A stretch of 64,000 nucleotides of DNA from Lichenostomus cassidix (Eukaryota > Chordata > Aves > Passeriformes > Meliphagidae). Position 1 is the first letter of the stretch. Each line of letters opens with the position of its first letter. The notes beneath the pieces were generated by a model, which was not told the origin of the DNA, did no database searches, and saw only the letters and a list, made by a program, of their open reading frames with translations. The position numbers and the translations under genes are program-made. The stretch lies in contig CM039182.1 of NCBI GenBank assembly GCA_008360975.2, forward strand, positions 27,066,324-27,130,323, given 5' to 3'. This document shows positions 36,001 to 50,246 of this stretch, piece after piece.

Positions 36001-38829
36001 AAATAGCCCAGTGCTGTAATCTCAGTGCAGAGAGTGACTGCAAAAGGCTGGCTTCCCAGACACGTCTCTCCCTGGAAAATCCCAAATGATACACGCTAAG
36101 AAGAAAAGAAGAAATCATCATCAGACATGCTTCAGAAACATAAGTCATTCAACCAGAACAGATATAAACAGGACAATATATAACAATTAAGAGAGCATCA
36201 GACATTTGTGCTGATAATACTATGTACACTGCATTAACCATTTTGTAAACAACAAAAAAAAAAGTGATTACACATGCATTAAACAGACAATTAAGACCTT
36301 ATGAAGGAAAGAAAATGTAGAAAAAAGAAAAAACAAAACCAAACCACTACCTTGTCTTGCATATATTTATCAAATCTGTTTCAGGTAATGTCATACAGCT
36401 ATCTGCTATGAGGACAGATGAATATATGTATATGGTAATGTGTATGTACGTGTAAGCATATCATCTCTGTGGTAGATGAAGTGTGCACGCAATATATAAC
36501 ACAAGATAACATCCTTTCTTATCCAGCAAGTATGTACACATATATACATGCATAAATGTCAACTGTGTAATTTAAAATAATTTGAAGATCAAGTTATCAA
36601 TCATTTTACATATGAAAGTATGCAGGATACATTAGGCTGTCAAGATGATGCAAAAAGGTGGAGAGAGACAAAGCTTTTTAAATAGGGATCTTTATCTCTC
36701 CCACCCACTATGCAGTGAACAGACACTGTAACAAGCCTGAGGATTGGGTTTCTGACACCTATAAACTGGGAAGAAAACGACAAATTTTCAAGAAAACCAG
36801 TATCATATTCAGAAAGTTACATTAAAAATGCAAACCAAAATACACAGTAAGAGCACAGGACCCAGAGCTGAAAAATGACGGAGCTATTGTTGTTTAAAGA
36901 AGAAACCTTCAGTCAACCTCTCTTGGGACGCCTGTCATTTTGTACAACCTTCCCAGACTCAGCCTTTTCACATGCATTAGATTAAAAACAGTTGTGATCA
37001 AATAATTCCCAAGTCCTGGCCTGTTTAAATATTCTGACATCAGAGCAAATTAGCAATGTTGAAGGTTGCAAATTCATCTTTGTTTACTTTCCACTCTGTT
37101 ACGCCTCTAAGAGGGAATTAAAGGCTCAGGGAGCTATAGCACCATGAGGCTGTGATTAAGAGAGATAAGCAAGTGTGGATTACTGTTCCTCAGCTGTTGA
37201 AAAACAGGCAACAATCAGGAGATTATAGGTTGATAAGGGATACATAGAAAGCCATGATCTTAACAAATTTATAGCATCCTGATCCAGAACTTGTACCCTC
37301 AGCTAAAAGCACTTTGGGAAATACATTTTATTCACTTCTGCTACATCACGGTGTATTCAGTTGAGAAAGCATGGATCCCCTTTCAGCCTCTGAACTAGAG
37401 AGAACACTGTTTTAAAAAAAAATTTTCTCTGAGTTTATTGATTTACATCAATTTTACAGCTGCATCTGTGGTTAAGTTAATCACACACGCATTATTTAAC
37501 TTTCTATGTAGAGGGACTTGAGAATATTAGACATAATAAAAATAATGCCAGCTCCATAATTTATGAAAAATAGTATTAAGAATCTAAGGCCTTAAAGAAG
37601 TTTTAAGAACCTAAGGAAATCTATGACAATAGCTGTATTGACTTGCATACTTAAAACACATGTAGCTTACATATTCCTTTGAAAAATCAAGATTAAAAAT
37701 GTTGGCTTTTTAGCCAGTTATGCACCAGAGGAAGACTCGAGTATATAGAGTGAGTAGGGGAAAAGGCACCCTTTTCAGAGTTATTAATACAATTGATTCT
37801 ATCTAGAGTTTTTTATGAATGTGTAAAGAAAGCCTCTGAGAATATTTTGTACGTGACTCAGATCATCTGGAAACATCATCAGGGAACAGATCATCCATGT
37901 AGTTGGCACAATGAATCAAAGTGGGTTTTGACAGCAGAACAAAGCAGCATCATGAGGGAGGGTAAGCACACGTACACAAACACTCAAGTATTTTCTTATA
38001 TTTATGCAACCATAGGACCACATACTTCAAAACTACTAAAATATAGATTATTAAAGTAAAATATTTTCACATTGCTTTTTATGATTTTACCATTTTTTCA
38101 GTCACAAAATCAATGAACTACAAAAGAATAACTCCACCTTTTCTTTTTTTGTCAGAAGATATAATGAATTAAAACTGTTCAGAAATAGGTCACAGAGACA
38201 AAATGGAGGGAGTACTTATTATGCAAAAGTATTTGTGTGTCTGGGAAAAAAATTATTTCTGAAGAGCTGATTTTGGGAAACACTAGGTCACTTATGCAGT
38301 ACATGCACTCATCTATTACTCAGGACAGGGAAAGGCCAATGATACCCTAGGCCAAAGAGGAGGCTGATGCCTACACAGACACCAACACCAACATCACCAA
38401 CATAACTGCAGGAATTAGAATTCAGAAAAAGATGAAATATATCCTGATTGTAAATTTTAGTTGCTGTCAGCATGCCTTTCTGGGAGCACTGTTGCTAGCC
38501 ATTTCCACCCCAGTGTATCCAATGCCCTCTTACCCTCTCCTATTTGCTACAGTGAATGTGGGACTTCCCTCCAGTTAACAAGGCAACTACTGTTTCCATC
38601 CCGCTGGCAATTTGTCTTCTAATACATGCTTAACAATCATAATTAATTAGTTGTTTATGGCTTAGACATTCCCAAAGAAATGGTTAAGTATTTCTGAGAA
38701 GAAACCTGTAGAAAAAGCATAGAAATAAACTGCAATTGACATGAGTATCCATATCACAAACTTAATGGTGTCATGGTTGTCCCTTAGAGCACCAACATGG
38801 GAGCCTCGGCAGATACAATTATTCATTTA
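36001..38829. other. Upstream flank of THSD7A, no gene recognised
   Basis: AT-rich with an alternating purine-pyrimidine patch of TA, TG and CA steps around 36420-36555. No exon or repeat family was recognised, and distal enhancers cannot be judged from one sequence. Confidence 0.55.
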
Positions 38830-38970
38830 GACGTAAATGTGGCACACAGGAATATGGTTTAGTGGTGGACTTAGCAGAGAAAGGTCAGTGGCTGAACTCC
38901 ATGATCTCAAAAATCTTTTCCAGACTAAGTAATACTATTATTAATACTAATAGTAATACTATTATTTTGT
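38830..38970 (+). mobile_element. CR1-like 3' tail with expanded AT-rich terminus
   Basis: The plus strand reads TGTGGCACACAGGAATATGG, then TTTAGTGGTGGACTTAGCAG, GAACTCCATGATCTC and TCTTTTCCAGACTAAGTAAT. This is the familiar avian LINE tail ('GTTTAGTGGTGGACTTGGCAG...GATGATCTTAAAGGTCTTTTCCAACC'). Instead of the usual ATTCTATG octamers it ends in TAATACTATTATT, which occurs twice around an inverted copy (38929-38966). The exact subfamily is not assigned. Confidence 0.65.
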
Positions 38971-41185
38971 TCAACAACTACAAGAGGTTTGTAAACTACT
39001 CACACAAATCATTGACAACTTAGCATCTTTTCATTTTTCTGCAAAAAGTATGTCTAACTTCAAAACCTTTATGAAAATTACATGGTGTTGGCCATGAAAT
39101 ATTGGAATTACATTGCTCACATTTCCTAGAATTAAAGAATTAGAGAATGACAAAAGTATGAAATACCTTTTATTTTTTGGAGAGAGAAATGATAATAAGA
39201 TATATATTTCAATATAGAATCAACCTGGTGGTATTCCTCTGCTACCAGGCAGTCCCACGCTAGCACCCTTCTCTTTATGAAAAGCCATGAATAAAAGCTT
39301 CAGGATCCTGTTAGCTTATATCCTGATGATGTTCTATTTCTACATACAGTAGGGTCAAAGAGCATGCAGAGCCTACCAAATATATTTGTCACATTTGTTG
39401 CTAGAGTAGGAAATACACAGCAAAGAGCTGTGTCCAGCATCACTTTCATCTGCTTTCAATTTCACACTGGTCATGCCAGAAACCTTTAGAGAAGTTTCAG
39501 TCCAATTGTGTAGATCTACAGATGTTTTACAAACTCTGTAATTGTACCCCACTGAACAATCTGTGCTGCACGAGTACTAGACTAGCACCAAAAAAAACAT
39601 AGAATGAGTAACAGAATAGTCCAATTTCTCAAGAGAGAAAAATGTTTTATTTCTTATTCAGAAATGTCAAAGTCCTCTTCATCTGAACTGTGTTCATTTT
39701 GATTGATATCCAAGACATCCCCCCTCCTTAAGTATGCAAATGACAAATGCTGCCAAAGACAAATAAGTCACCTGTCTCCTATTTATTTAGCTCTACTGTT
39801 TTAATAGTTATAATGAGTTTATTATGGCCAAAGCCCACTGGATAATACAGTGACAAATATTTCTGAAAAGCATTCTAAATTTGAAACATGCTGATCTGGC
39901 TCTGTTGCCATATGACATAGGATGCCCTTGAATGTATCTCCTTCATGGGATGTAGTGATATGGTTGCATCCCTAACTTTTAGAGAAGTTAGGAAGTGAAG
40001 CATGTTCCCTCACATTTATGTTTCTTTGTAATATCTATGATCTGAATAATTCACATAACAGTTAAAAAAAGGTTTTTTTCTCTTCATTCCCTGATAAACT
40101 CAGTTCTGCATTTTGGGAGAGCCTGACTTTCATGAAGATATTTTACTACGGTTGAAAGTATATTGCAATTATTCTCTTCAGATGCGACCTGTAAGAACTT
40201 TATTAGCTATTGAGTACTTCAGAATGGAAAAAGCTGCACAGGGCTCTTTTAGTATTTGCTGAAGAGCATTCAGAACTCTTTATCAGACTCAGAAACAGTC
40301 TCTTATTTTTCTTCATAGCCATGCTAGGGACCCTAGTCAGGGAAGCCACAAAAATATGCTAAACATGAAAAATCTGGGTGGAAAAAAAATTATGTTCCTT
40401 TTTAAAGGTCTGCCCACTCCAGCCTTTATGTCCAATATTACACATGTGCAAAACTTGCAGCTGAAGTTATTCTTTAGGGATCCTAAACACATGGCCTCTA
40501 GGTGTCACACTCGACCACGTCATAATACACTACCATGGGTTTCTCTTTCACAGCAGGTAAGGGGCCCTGATTCTGCCCTTTCAGCGTTATTATGTCACAT
40601 GGTCTCTGTAAACCTGCAGTTTTTAAAACAAACAAACAAAACCAATCCAGCCTCTTTCATACAAGTAGTACAATTAGTTATGATTTTCCCAGAATAACTG
40701 TTTTTGCAAACATTAGAGGTATCATGATGCCTGTTAAATTTGTTTCATTATTTTAGATAATGGTTTTGGAGAACAGATTAGGAACTTTGAGAGTTACGTG
40801 TGTGAAGTGCTGCACAGAAGTAAGAAAGCACTACATGTACAAAATGACTGGAATATATTACTAATGTACACCTAAACTCTTCAGTGTTTCCTGATCACCA
40901 CAAAAATTTTGCTACAAGAAATTTATTTTTGAAAAATTAATAAAGATTCTACTTGCATGGATGGTGAGAAACATCTTGTCATCTAGTTCTGACTTTACAA
41001 ATGCTTTGCTTTTATTAAGGTAAGATAGCAATTCTTGGACTGATTTATCTTTTTTTAAGGTTTACTTTTAATTGTTTGAATATACTGGCAGAAGAAGGGT
41101 GGTGTTTGCTTGGTTTTTAATCTATTTCATATCTAGACAGTTTCCTAGCCATTCTTTCATTGGTATGGGGTAGGTTTTTCAACTG

Positions 41186-41214
41186 AAAAAAAAAAAAAAA
41201 GTCGTTTTTTTTTT
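41186..41214. repeat. A15-GTCG-T10 inverted homopolymer pair
   Basis: A run of 15 A and a run of 10 T flank a 4-nt loop and can form an A/T hairpin. The run lengths are prone to sequencing and replication slippage. Confidence 0.8.
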
Positions 41215-44200
41215 AACCTGGATGTTGTATTTTTTTGTAGATCCCTTTGGTAAGTAACAAAATCAACATCCTTGGCATGAAAGATTCAGAGAAAGCAAGT
41301 ATTCTTTGTAAGGAGAGCAAGCTGAGGTACAGCCAGGAAGTATATCTAGAACTCCTTGCTGAGACATAAAGCTAGAGGAATTCAAGTAAGAAATCAATTA
41401 ATTTATCAAGAAGGGCACCCAGCTTTGGATCAAGATACATGAGGACTGTATTTACCATCTTGGTTTCCAAGAAGAATGTTCATTTTGACTTGGTAATGTA
41501 ACCAAAGGCTACTGGGCTAAATAGATCAGTATCCATGTGAAACACAATGGTCCAAGAACTGAAGAAGTAACTTTACTTTCTGGCTTTAAACTCTGTCAAT
41601 AAACATTGTCCTTTCTGCTGAGATTACACTGGCTTCAATGCCAACTGCATGAAGAAGATCCTATCCAAAAATGAGAATTGGCTGAGAGGATCAAAACTGC
41701 CTCCACGACTTTTTCTGCATTAATAAGAAAGTGGGAAAAATGTATGCACGAGGAAAATGCTGAATTTTTCACTTACAAGCTTTTGATAACCCCTGTTTTG
41801 GGGAAGAAACTTGAACTTTGCTTCTGCTGGGAATTCAGTGTGCACTTGCTTACAGAGTGCTGAGTGGAAACAAAATAAGACTAGGTACAAAAGTGGAACA
41901 TAAAGGTGGCCTCTAAGTCACTAGGATCAAAGGCTTGGAAAAGAGTAAGTGGTAGGAAGAGCCAAGAAAACAGGGTGAAATCAGGATAAGAAACCTAAGT
42001 GGAGAAAAGAAACCTGCAAGGAAGTAGTGACAACCAGAATTTGTGTGGGTGTGCTATATAATGTTTACATTTTAATGCAATAGCTGAGGATCTACAGTTT
42101 GTATACATCTGTGATTAAGACTGCACACAGAATGGAGCTTTTTAATCTAACTTGTGTTACATCAGTTTCAGAAAGCCCAATAGAGACTTCACTAATGGAG
42201 AAAGCAAACCAACCCAGTTGACTATAATTACTATTTAGAACCAGTTTTTAACTCCAAGCCCATTATACCAGATTTTCCAAGAGGTAACCAAAATACAGGA
42301 TTTTAATTGGTATTTCCAAGTCAACTCTGCTCCTCCAATGTATGCACAAACTTTTGAAATTTGTGTTCCTAAAATCAATGGGAACACCTAGCCCCCATGT
42401 CTAGCATGAACTTAGGCTGAAAATAAATGTTTATCCAGACAACAGGTTCACCAGAGAGAAACAGTGGTTAAAACTCATAGCTGTAAATGCAAATAAGTAA
42501 AATTATTCACAGGACCTGAAAAGTAGGTGGGGAGATTTCAAAGACACAGTGGAGAGGTAAGTACTGAAATCCCCGGCAAGGGGAACAGAAAGAGAATGAA
42601 ATAAAAAAAGAAAATCAGTGCCCATTATTGCCTTTGAAAATCCTCTCCAGGGAGAGCTTAGTAATATGCACATACCAAATCACCTTAAACAAAAGCCACC
42701 TTCAGTCAATTTTAAACCTTTTCCTTATTAAAATCCTATTGATTTATCATTCTTCATCCAAATGTCTGACAAGCCAATTTCCATTTTCAAGGAGGGAAAT
42801 GTTGGTCTTCTTTTTCAGGCCATAAATCACTCAAACATTCTGTTATCAATTCTCAAATTAGTTAAGTAATACAAATTAACAAGAAAATTAAACAAGGCTG
42901 ATTTCTCTAGTGAGTTGTTGTTTCATTGGTGCAGCTCTTTTCAACTTAACCAATACATTTAGTGGTTTGCAGAAATGCAGACTCAATAGTAGTGACAAAC
43001 ACAACATAGGTGGAAATAGCTTTTAATAATTTTTTAACTTCTTAAAAGTCCTAATTTAGCTGGCCAAAAGTAAAATTGTGTGTTTTATGCTGTCTTCAAC
43101 AGATCAATAAACAAGAGGAGTACAACTTCAATAAACTAATTAATGTATCTCCCACCATTTGGACACAGGGTAAGATGGGATGAGATTTAAACCATTCTAA
43201 ATTAACAATGAAGGTTCAATTGTGATTTGCTAACCAACTAAGCCCTAAGATAGAAACCCATTATATCATTAATAATAATATTTTGCAGAATCTTAGGTTA
43301 TAATTAAAGTTACAGCACTAAAGACAATATCTCAAAATAATTGCTTCCCTCTCTCAATATAATCTAAAACTTCACAAATGTGTTCCACCTGTCATACTTC
43401 CATTATATGGCAGTTGCTTTACCAGGGAGGTAGAAGGCAAATCTGCTCCTACTGATCAATCTTACTACTGAAAATTATAGGTCATTCACTGAAGTCAACT
43501 CTGGAGCAAACTACAATGCAAAAAGTAAATCTAAATAAGGAAGCCCACAAAGTTAACAAATTCTAAGTGCATATTAATGAAAGCAGGTCATCATTTCAAT
43601 CCACACAGACTAGTTTCAAAATGCTGAGCTCTTTTAACAAAACCTTCCATTCTCCGAAGTGCTGCCTTTTCTTCCTCCTCTGCTGTTGAGCACCATCCTC
43701 TCCTACACTTCATTGCACCAACATTTCCATAGCAAAAAGAAACCAAGTAGCCAAACCTGTGCACTAAGATAGCTGATATCACAACCACATACAATTGAGT
43801 TTTCTGCATACACATCTCGATGCATTTAATACATTCTGTGTGCTGTTGAAAAATGTTCTCTAAATTATCAGCATTAGCATTAAAATTGGAGCCTCATTAG
43901 AGGGATCAAACCAAGCTTGAGGTGATGTGATGCTTTCAAGACAGGAAAAACATTCATAAAATTAGAAACATTGTTCTTCCCAGTGATGACAAATTACAAC
44001 ATTGCCAGTTTTCTCCAATCACTATTAGATTTGTGTATCTGAAAACAGAATGAAAAGATTTTAAATCAACTGTTAGTGGGAGCTCTGGTGCTTCCACAAG
44101 TTTTTCCTGTGAGACTCTCACCTTGGTCTAAATAACTGACAGTTGCATCTATACATCCTCTGCAGAATATGTGACAGTTTCATTTGATATACTGTTCACT

Positions 44201-44502
44201 AGAGGAAGAAATGGTGTGGAGGAGATTCTCACTGACTGAAGTATTACTGAAATACTATAGAAACTTGCAAAGCAGTTGTCTCTAGATAATCGCCTAGTTC
44301 AGCTGTTACCATCCAATTAGACGAGCGGAGCATGATTTCCCTGGGAGAAGGAAATTTGATTTACACAGGTGAAGCAGGGTAGAAAGCATTAAAAATTTGA
44401 AGCGTGACTTTGGAACCACAATGGCAATGTTTGAATCATGCTGAGTTCAAGCAAAACAACCACTTGAGTTCAGGTAAATAGATGGACATGATTTACCAGT
44501 GC

Positions 44503-44519
44503 AAAAAAAAAAAAAAAAA
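44503..44519. repeat. Poly(A) run of 17
   Basis: Uninterrupted A17 in the upstream intergenic part, with no adjacent retroposon recognised. Confidence 0.9.
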
Positions 44520-47160
44520 GATACATCATGTGTAAAGCAAAAGTCAAACTTTGCATAAAAATGTGTTTCCTAGATGTATCAATAGGATAAAAATAATTGA
44601 TGATTCTTTCATATTAATGATTTAAATACACATGTTAAAATTATAATGCTAAGTACATATTAACACCATACATCTCAGCCTAAATTCTCCTAGTCCCTAT
44701 ATATAAATATAGATACAACACACAACTTCAGTTGTCTGGCTGATATATCGGTGCCTAAGTAGAAGGTTACTTTCCTGAGACATCCCACACAGTGAAAGGA
44801 AAATAGTAATTTTTGCACTATGTTGCTAAAATATTCTCACCACCAGGTCCACCTCCATCCACTGCCTGCAGACTCTTCAACATATGCTCCAATATTAATG
44901 TCTCCACCACACAGATTGACTCAGAGGTATTTTCAATCCTTCAATGTTTATAAAAGCTATTTTTAGTATATTAGTATTCAGTATTTTTCTTTATCAACCA
45001 CAAAATCAAATAATTCAGACATTCACATGAACAAATATGAAGAAAACAAAAAATATATTCTGCTTCCTCCAAAAGCTGTTAGAAAACCATTACCAGCAAG
45101 CTGCTTTGGAAACCTTGGCGGAAAACCCAATGTTAAATATCCAGATCATTTTAGTCATTTCTTCTTTCTACAGATATACAGGCAAAACCATAACATTTGT
45201 AGAAGTTTGCCCACATCTGATTATTGTCCATGGTCTCATCTACAGGAGTTTAAGTATCTTATGGTCTTTGAATACATCTTAAATACTGAAACTCACTGAA
45301 CAGCAGGACACATTGTACCTCACTTAGGCTAAAGGAGGGTACAATTCAATAAATTCATCTCCTGTAAAGTTGCAGGGTTGCCATAGCAAAATAATATACT
45401 GACAGGATTCAGGAAAGAACTCCATTACGTCAAACACTTTAAACATGCATATGCCTACACCAAAACCTCTCTCTCTGTCAATAAATGGTTGACTGGCAGT
45501 AACAGAACACTTGCTTGATTTCCAACCTTGTGAAGCAAGATTTTTTTTTTTTTAATATAAAACTTAACTATATTGAGATATTTGACTATAATGATCTCTG
45601 AGAAAAAATTTTCTTGATTTGCAGATAAGCAGTTTGACAGGGATTCCTCTAAGCTCCCAAGACCTAATTTTTGTATCTGAAGAGACTGGTCAAGTACGAT
45701 AAAGGTTCCCTGCTTCTGTTAAGAGTTGAGGCTTCTGACTTCATATCCTGTTTTCTAGATGCATGCATAGTTTTGACACAGGGAAGAACCACACATCTTC
45801 AATCTTTGGCAGAAAAGAAGAAAATATATCTTCCAATCTCTCTTACATGTATGCAAGCAGAAAATTGCTATTATCTTTTGCCAGTAAAGAACACCTTCTT
45901 TCCACCAAACATTTAAAACATTTCAAGGAGATAATCTGTTACAGAGAGATTTTCATAGTGCTGTCTTTGTAAGAAATTTTACAGAAAGACAAATAATTGA
46001 AATATTAATAGGGGAAGGGATTTTCATTATATTCACGTTTGGTACATAGTTCAGAAATCCACTCATTTTTTTCCCATTTGAAAAAATTTAAAATTGCACT
46101 TAGTCCCTTGCTCTTCTGTGTTTCATATTCTCTTTCACATTCCCATGCTCATGCTAATCTATAATTTCAAGTAGTGATCTACACATGATATCCCAATGAA
46201 ACAATCAAAAATGTTTCTTTGGCTTTGTATAATGGAATAGAGAAGATGGTATTCATTTGATTTCAGAATGGATCATTAGCCACTGTATTCTTAAACCATT
46301 TAAGAGAAATAATTTGAAATCAAACGATAAATAAACCTAATGCATACCTCTAAGCAGAAAGTAATTAAAATAGATAGTAAACATTTGCTTTATTGTTTGT
46401 TTTCTCCCCTAAATTATGATTTTTGCAACAGTTTTTTGAAAGGCTTTCACTTCAACTGCATTGCAAAAATGAGATCATATTCATTGTATGCTCTTCATTA
46501 ACTCAACTGATGTGTTTTAATTCCTACAGCTTACAAAGTCTGATGTTAATTTTGCAATTTGACATAGCTAGCATGTGCTGAGAATAATTAGCTTCACTAT
46601 GGCAGAACAAATTATTTCTTTGCAAAGCACATACGCCATTTTTTAACAAAGATTATTGGAAAACTTTGAAGGTATTTCTTGTCTTACATAGAAGCAACTC
46701 TTTCACTATTATTTAACTCTTCTGTACCCTGATTTTCCCTAATGAACTAATAATCCATGTTCTATCTGATGGCAAATATTAAGAACTAAAAGATGAGGAG
46801 TGACACTTAGCACAAGTGTTATGTCTGCTCAAATGAAGCACATTGGATTATAAACAGTAAACGCAATTTAAAAGACTAAGGGTTAACCAGAGAGACAACC
46901 GCAAGGAATTTCATTACAATTTACCAATTCATTATAATTTCATTACAGATTATTAAACCATGATGGCTTATTGCCTAAAACTTCCCACAGAAAGCCAAAC
47001 ACCAGACCTGTAGTTTGGTGAACGTACTATGTTAACATACTTAGATATATAAATGAAGCTGAACAGTTATAATATTCAAAAATATTGTTCTACTCACTCT
47101 ATTCTCAGAATTACAACATGATATCCATGACGTGACATCTGGAAATGTGCCTTATGTTAA

Positions 47161-47198
47161 AATGTTATGCACGTCAGTAAATGTTATGAACATCAGTA
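47161..47198 (+). repeat. 19-bp tandem duplication
   Basis: AATGTTATGCACGTCAGTA is followed directly by AATGTTATGAACATCAGTA (17 of 19 identical). The first copy holds ACGT, which became ACAT in the second, a pattern compatible with CpG decay. Confidence 0.85.
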
Positions 47199-47273
47199 GA
47201 GGCCATGGATCAGCAAGTGACAGAACAACACCTAAAAGTCTGTAAAGGTGCAACATGATGCCACTGTGGGCTG

Positions 47274-47330
47274 ATTCCACTGGTGGAATTCCACACTGGC
47301 AGTGTGGCTAACACACACAAACACACACAC
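47274..47330. repeat. Two adjacent palindromes followed by a (CA)n tract
   Basis: ATTCCAC-TG-GTGGAAT (47274-47289) and CCACACTG-G-CAGTGTGG (47291-47307) are both perfect inverted repeats one base apart. They are followed by an interrupted CA repeat (about 47310-47330). Confidence 0.8.
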
Positions 47331-49059
47331 GTAGAGATTGTGGGGGAGCACTGGTTACACACAGGCCTGGTACCTTGAAGATGCAGAGTGCCCAAAGTTG
47401 GGGAGGTGCAGGCTGTCACCAACCCACTGCCCAAAGGCTGACACTGGGATCAGCTGGAGTGAATGCTGCCTTCTCTCCTCTCCCCAGCCCAGTTGTGCAA
47501 AGTCACTGCAGTACTTAGCGGGACATGTGCCAGGTAACTTTCAAGATGTGCATGTTTGTGTTTGTACGTGTGAGATTTCCTGTACACACCCCACCCTTCC
47601 TTGTTTGGTCCACTAATATATTGAGCACAACAGAACTCTGATGTCTAGAGTTCAACCTCCCCTCTCCCCATCACAACACAGTCAGAATCTTCTCCCCAAA
47701 TGCTGGTATTTTATGCTTCCCATAACACAAATAACATTTAGACCGTATTGTATTCCCTGAGATGCTAAAGCAAGACAACTAATCCTACAGTCAAAGAACA
47801 ATCACTGAAATATCTCTTATTCCCTACCCGCCTCACCAATGATAGGTAAGGGAGGTTTTGCAGTAGTATTATTAATCTCTTACTGTGGTAGTACAAAATT
47901 GTAGCCTCCATGAGTTAAACATAGTCATTGGACTTTAGGCCAATCACACCTCCTTGAATATCACTCAGATGGCAGAAGACAGTTCCTCTGATCTTCAAAA
48001 AACAGGCAATCCTAATGTTCCATCCAGAAACACTTATTAGAATGATTTCTTTTTCTCTGACTAATATAGGGCTATCATCATCCTCATCATGGGATACAGC
48101 AGTAATCCTAGCCTGTTCTCAAAGTTTCGAATTACTTGGGCAAGAACAAAAGAAACAAACTAACAATACATAAATCAGAACTATACATAGAACTGAATAG
48201 AGTCTTCAGATCTTCTACATAAAGGAACACTAACACCAGCCTGAACTAAAGCCAGCAGATAAACTGATAAAGAGATGATAGTGTTGAGGTTTAGCCACCT
48301 GTACATAAAACTACCAAACTAAATCTGACTTTGCTATAACACTCTAACATTCTTCTAGACTAGATAAGAATTTTAGAAACAAAACCAAAACAGAGATAAA
48401 ATAACAACAAAAATAGAAACAAAACTTCAAAACACAACCCAAACCTAAACCAAAGCCTGTAAGCCCCAAGCCCACTCAGAATATAACCTTGAGATAAGAA
48501 CAATGATGGCAGGAGAGCACAGCTCACCGACTAGAGCCAGTCCCTCAAGACATGTGGTACCATCTCACAATGCTGAGACAAAGTCTAACCCTCAGCACCT
48601 TGGACAGAGGCTTTGGAGAAGCTCCGTTGAAGTCAAATCCTTTTCTGTTTCTATTTGTTTATTTAACAGAGCCCAAGGACCTTTTTTACAGCATACTCTT
48701 TCTTAGATGAAAATTTTGCAGTTAAAATACATGCATAGCTAGTAAAACATAGCTGAACTGGCATAAGCTTTAGGTCATCCATTCTACGGTACAGAAACCA
48801 TTATAGCCTAAGACTATGATACAGTTTTATTACACACATCAGAGAGACACTGTAAAAATACCACCTGTAAAACTTTCTAACTCTATTTTACAGGAAATCA
48901 AATATTATCTTTGAGCTGTAGCCCTGCTGTCCACAGAAGTGAAATTATTTCTTTTGTTGTTTCTCCTTGATACATCAAAAAGAGTCATACAACCAAATGA
49001 ACACAACAGAAATTGAGCAGCTGGATGAAATTAATTAAAATAATTAACAATAGAAATAA

Positions 49060-49377
49060 TAGAATCATAAAATATTCTGAGTTAGAAGGGGCCCACAAGC
49101 ATCATCGAGTCCAACTCCTGGCACAAAAATTACACCATGTGCATAAGAGTATTGCCTGAAATCTTCATGAACTCTGCCAGGTGTGGTGCTATGACCATTT
49201 CTCTGGGGAGATGTTCCAGCACTCACCCTCTGAGAGAACCTTTTTCTAACAACCAACCTAAGCCTCCCCTGACACAGCATCCTGCCATTCCCTTGGGGCC
49301 TGCCACTGGTTACTAGAGAGAAGGGATCAGTGCCTGCCCCTCCACTTTCCCTCACGAGGATGCTGCAGACCACACTT
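49060..49377 (-). mobile_element. CR1 LINE 3' end, 5'-truncated
   Basis: The plus strand starts AGAATCATAAAATATTCTGA and continues AGTTAGAAGGGGCCCACAAG, CATCGAGTCCAACTCCTGGC, then TCTGGGGAGATGTTCCAGCA, AACCTAAGCCTCCCCTGACA and ATCAGTGCCTGCCCCTCC. This is a well-preserved complement of a CR1 3' UTR subfamily that differs in sequence from the 55.4 kb copy. It stops before the end of ORF2. Confidence 0.88.
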
Positions 49378-49658
49378 GATAAAAATCTCTTAATAATGTA
49401 ATTGTTTTAGCAGTGAGGAAAATAGTCAATACACGTTCATCCTAATTAATGCAATAAAATATTAACAAAGTTATGAGCATTTATGGAAAAGGAGAACAGA
49501 AATCTGAATCAGGACAGTATCAGTGACTCTAGCTTTAAAAAACAGAAGAAAAGTCCAGCAGCATAGAACAAGATTGTTTGCAGGGTCTGCCCTTAAATTC
49601 CCTTGGATGGCAAAATTTGTCTTATTTATCATAAAGACATTACACTACTTCTAACATG

Positions 49659-49731
49659 AAAGGAAAGCAAAAGGAAAAAGGAATGGACAACAGAAAGGGA
49701 TAAGAAAACAGGGAACAGGGAAAAGGGAAAA
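49659..49731. repeat. Purine-rich (GA/AAGG) low-complexity tract
   Basis: About 70 bp of mostly A and G on plus with loosely repeated AAAGG and AGGGAAC units. No gene content. Confidence 0.6.
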
Positions 49732-50231
49732 TTACTATTTCAACAATATGCAACAATTGCAATTTTATTGAGCCAGTTTAAATTGTTATTCTTAAAGCCA
49801 GTGTAAGCACAATTAAATTTAAACCACTAATTATCATGTAGATTATACTCGGATGAGACATCGGAGAAATTCTGCTGATGTTCACTGCAAGAAATCAATG
49901 TAAAACTAAAAGAAAAAAAAATATTTATTTCAGAGATGCTCTTAAAAATAGACTTAAAAATTACTATTTGGATCCACCTGCAGGCCATTTCAGAAAGACT
50001 GTAGCTGAGGGGATGAGACAGCAGGGAAACCCATTCAAGCTGATCCAATTTAGATATGCAAATTTTATCTTGTGTGTTTGAAAAGAACATTATGGCACCG
50101 GATAATTTGCACCTTGAGTTCCAAGGAATAATATTTCTAATCTAATGAAAACATGCCTCCATTGTTCACTTTCCCACTCTCCAGGTTTGGGCCAATCTAC
50201 TGCTCTCCTACCCATTTGAAATAACCCATGA

Positions 50232-50246
50232 TTTTTTTTTTTTTTT
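50232..50246. repeat. Poly(T) run of 15
   Basis: Uninterrupted T15. No retroposon body was recognised on the minus strand beside it. Confidence 0.85.

Larger units (their letters stand above)
38971..49059. other. Upstream intergenic DNA, no gene recognised
   Basis: About 10 kb containing homopolymers (41186, 44503, 45541), a tandem duplication (47161) and the palindrome cluster (47274). A modestly GC-richer patch at 47.2-47.6 kb has no recognisable coding content. Confidence 0.55.

Noticed and set aside
40540..40565. Recursive-splice-like motif TTTCACAGCAG|GTAAGG on plus
   Set aside because: It lies on the plus strand upstream of a minus-strand gene, with no evidence for a plus-strand transcript.
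47488..47533. Plus-strand candidate exon flanked by CTCTCCTCTCCCCAG and GTAACT
   Set aside because: The acceptor looks good but the donor is weak, there is no coding evidence, and no gene is recognised on that strand.
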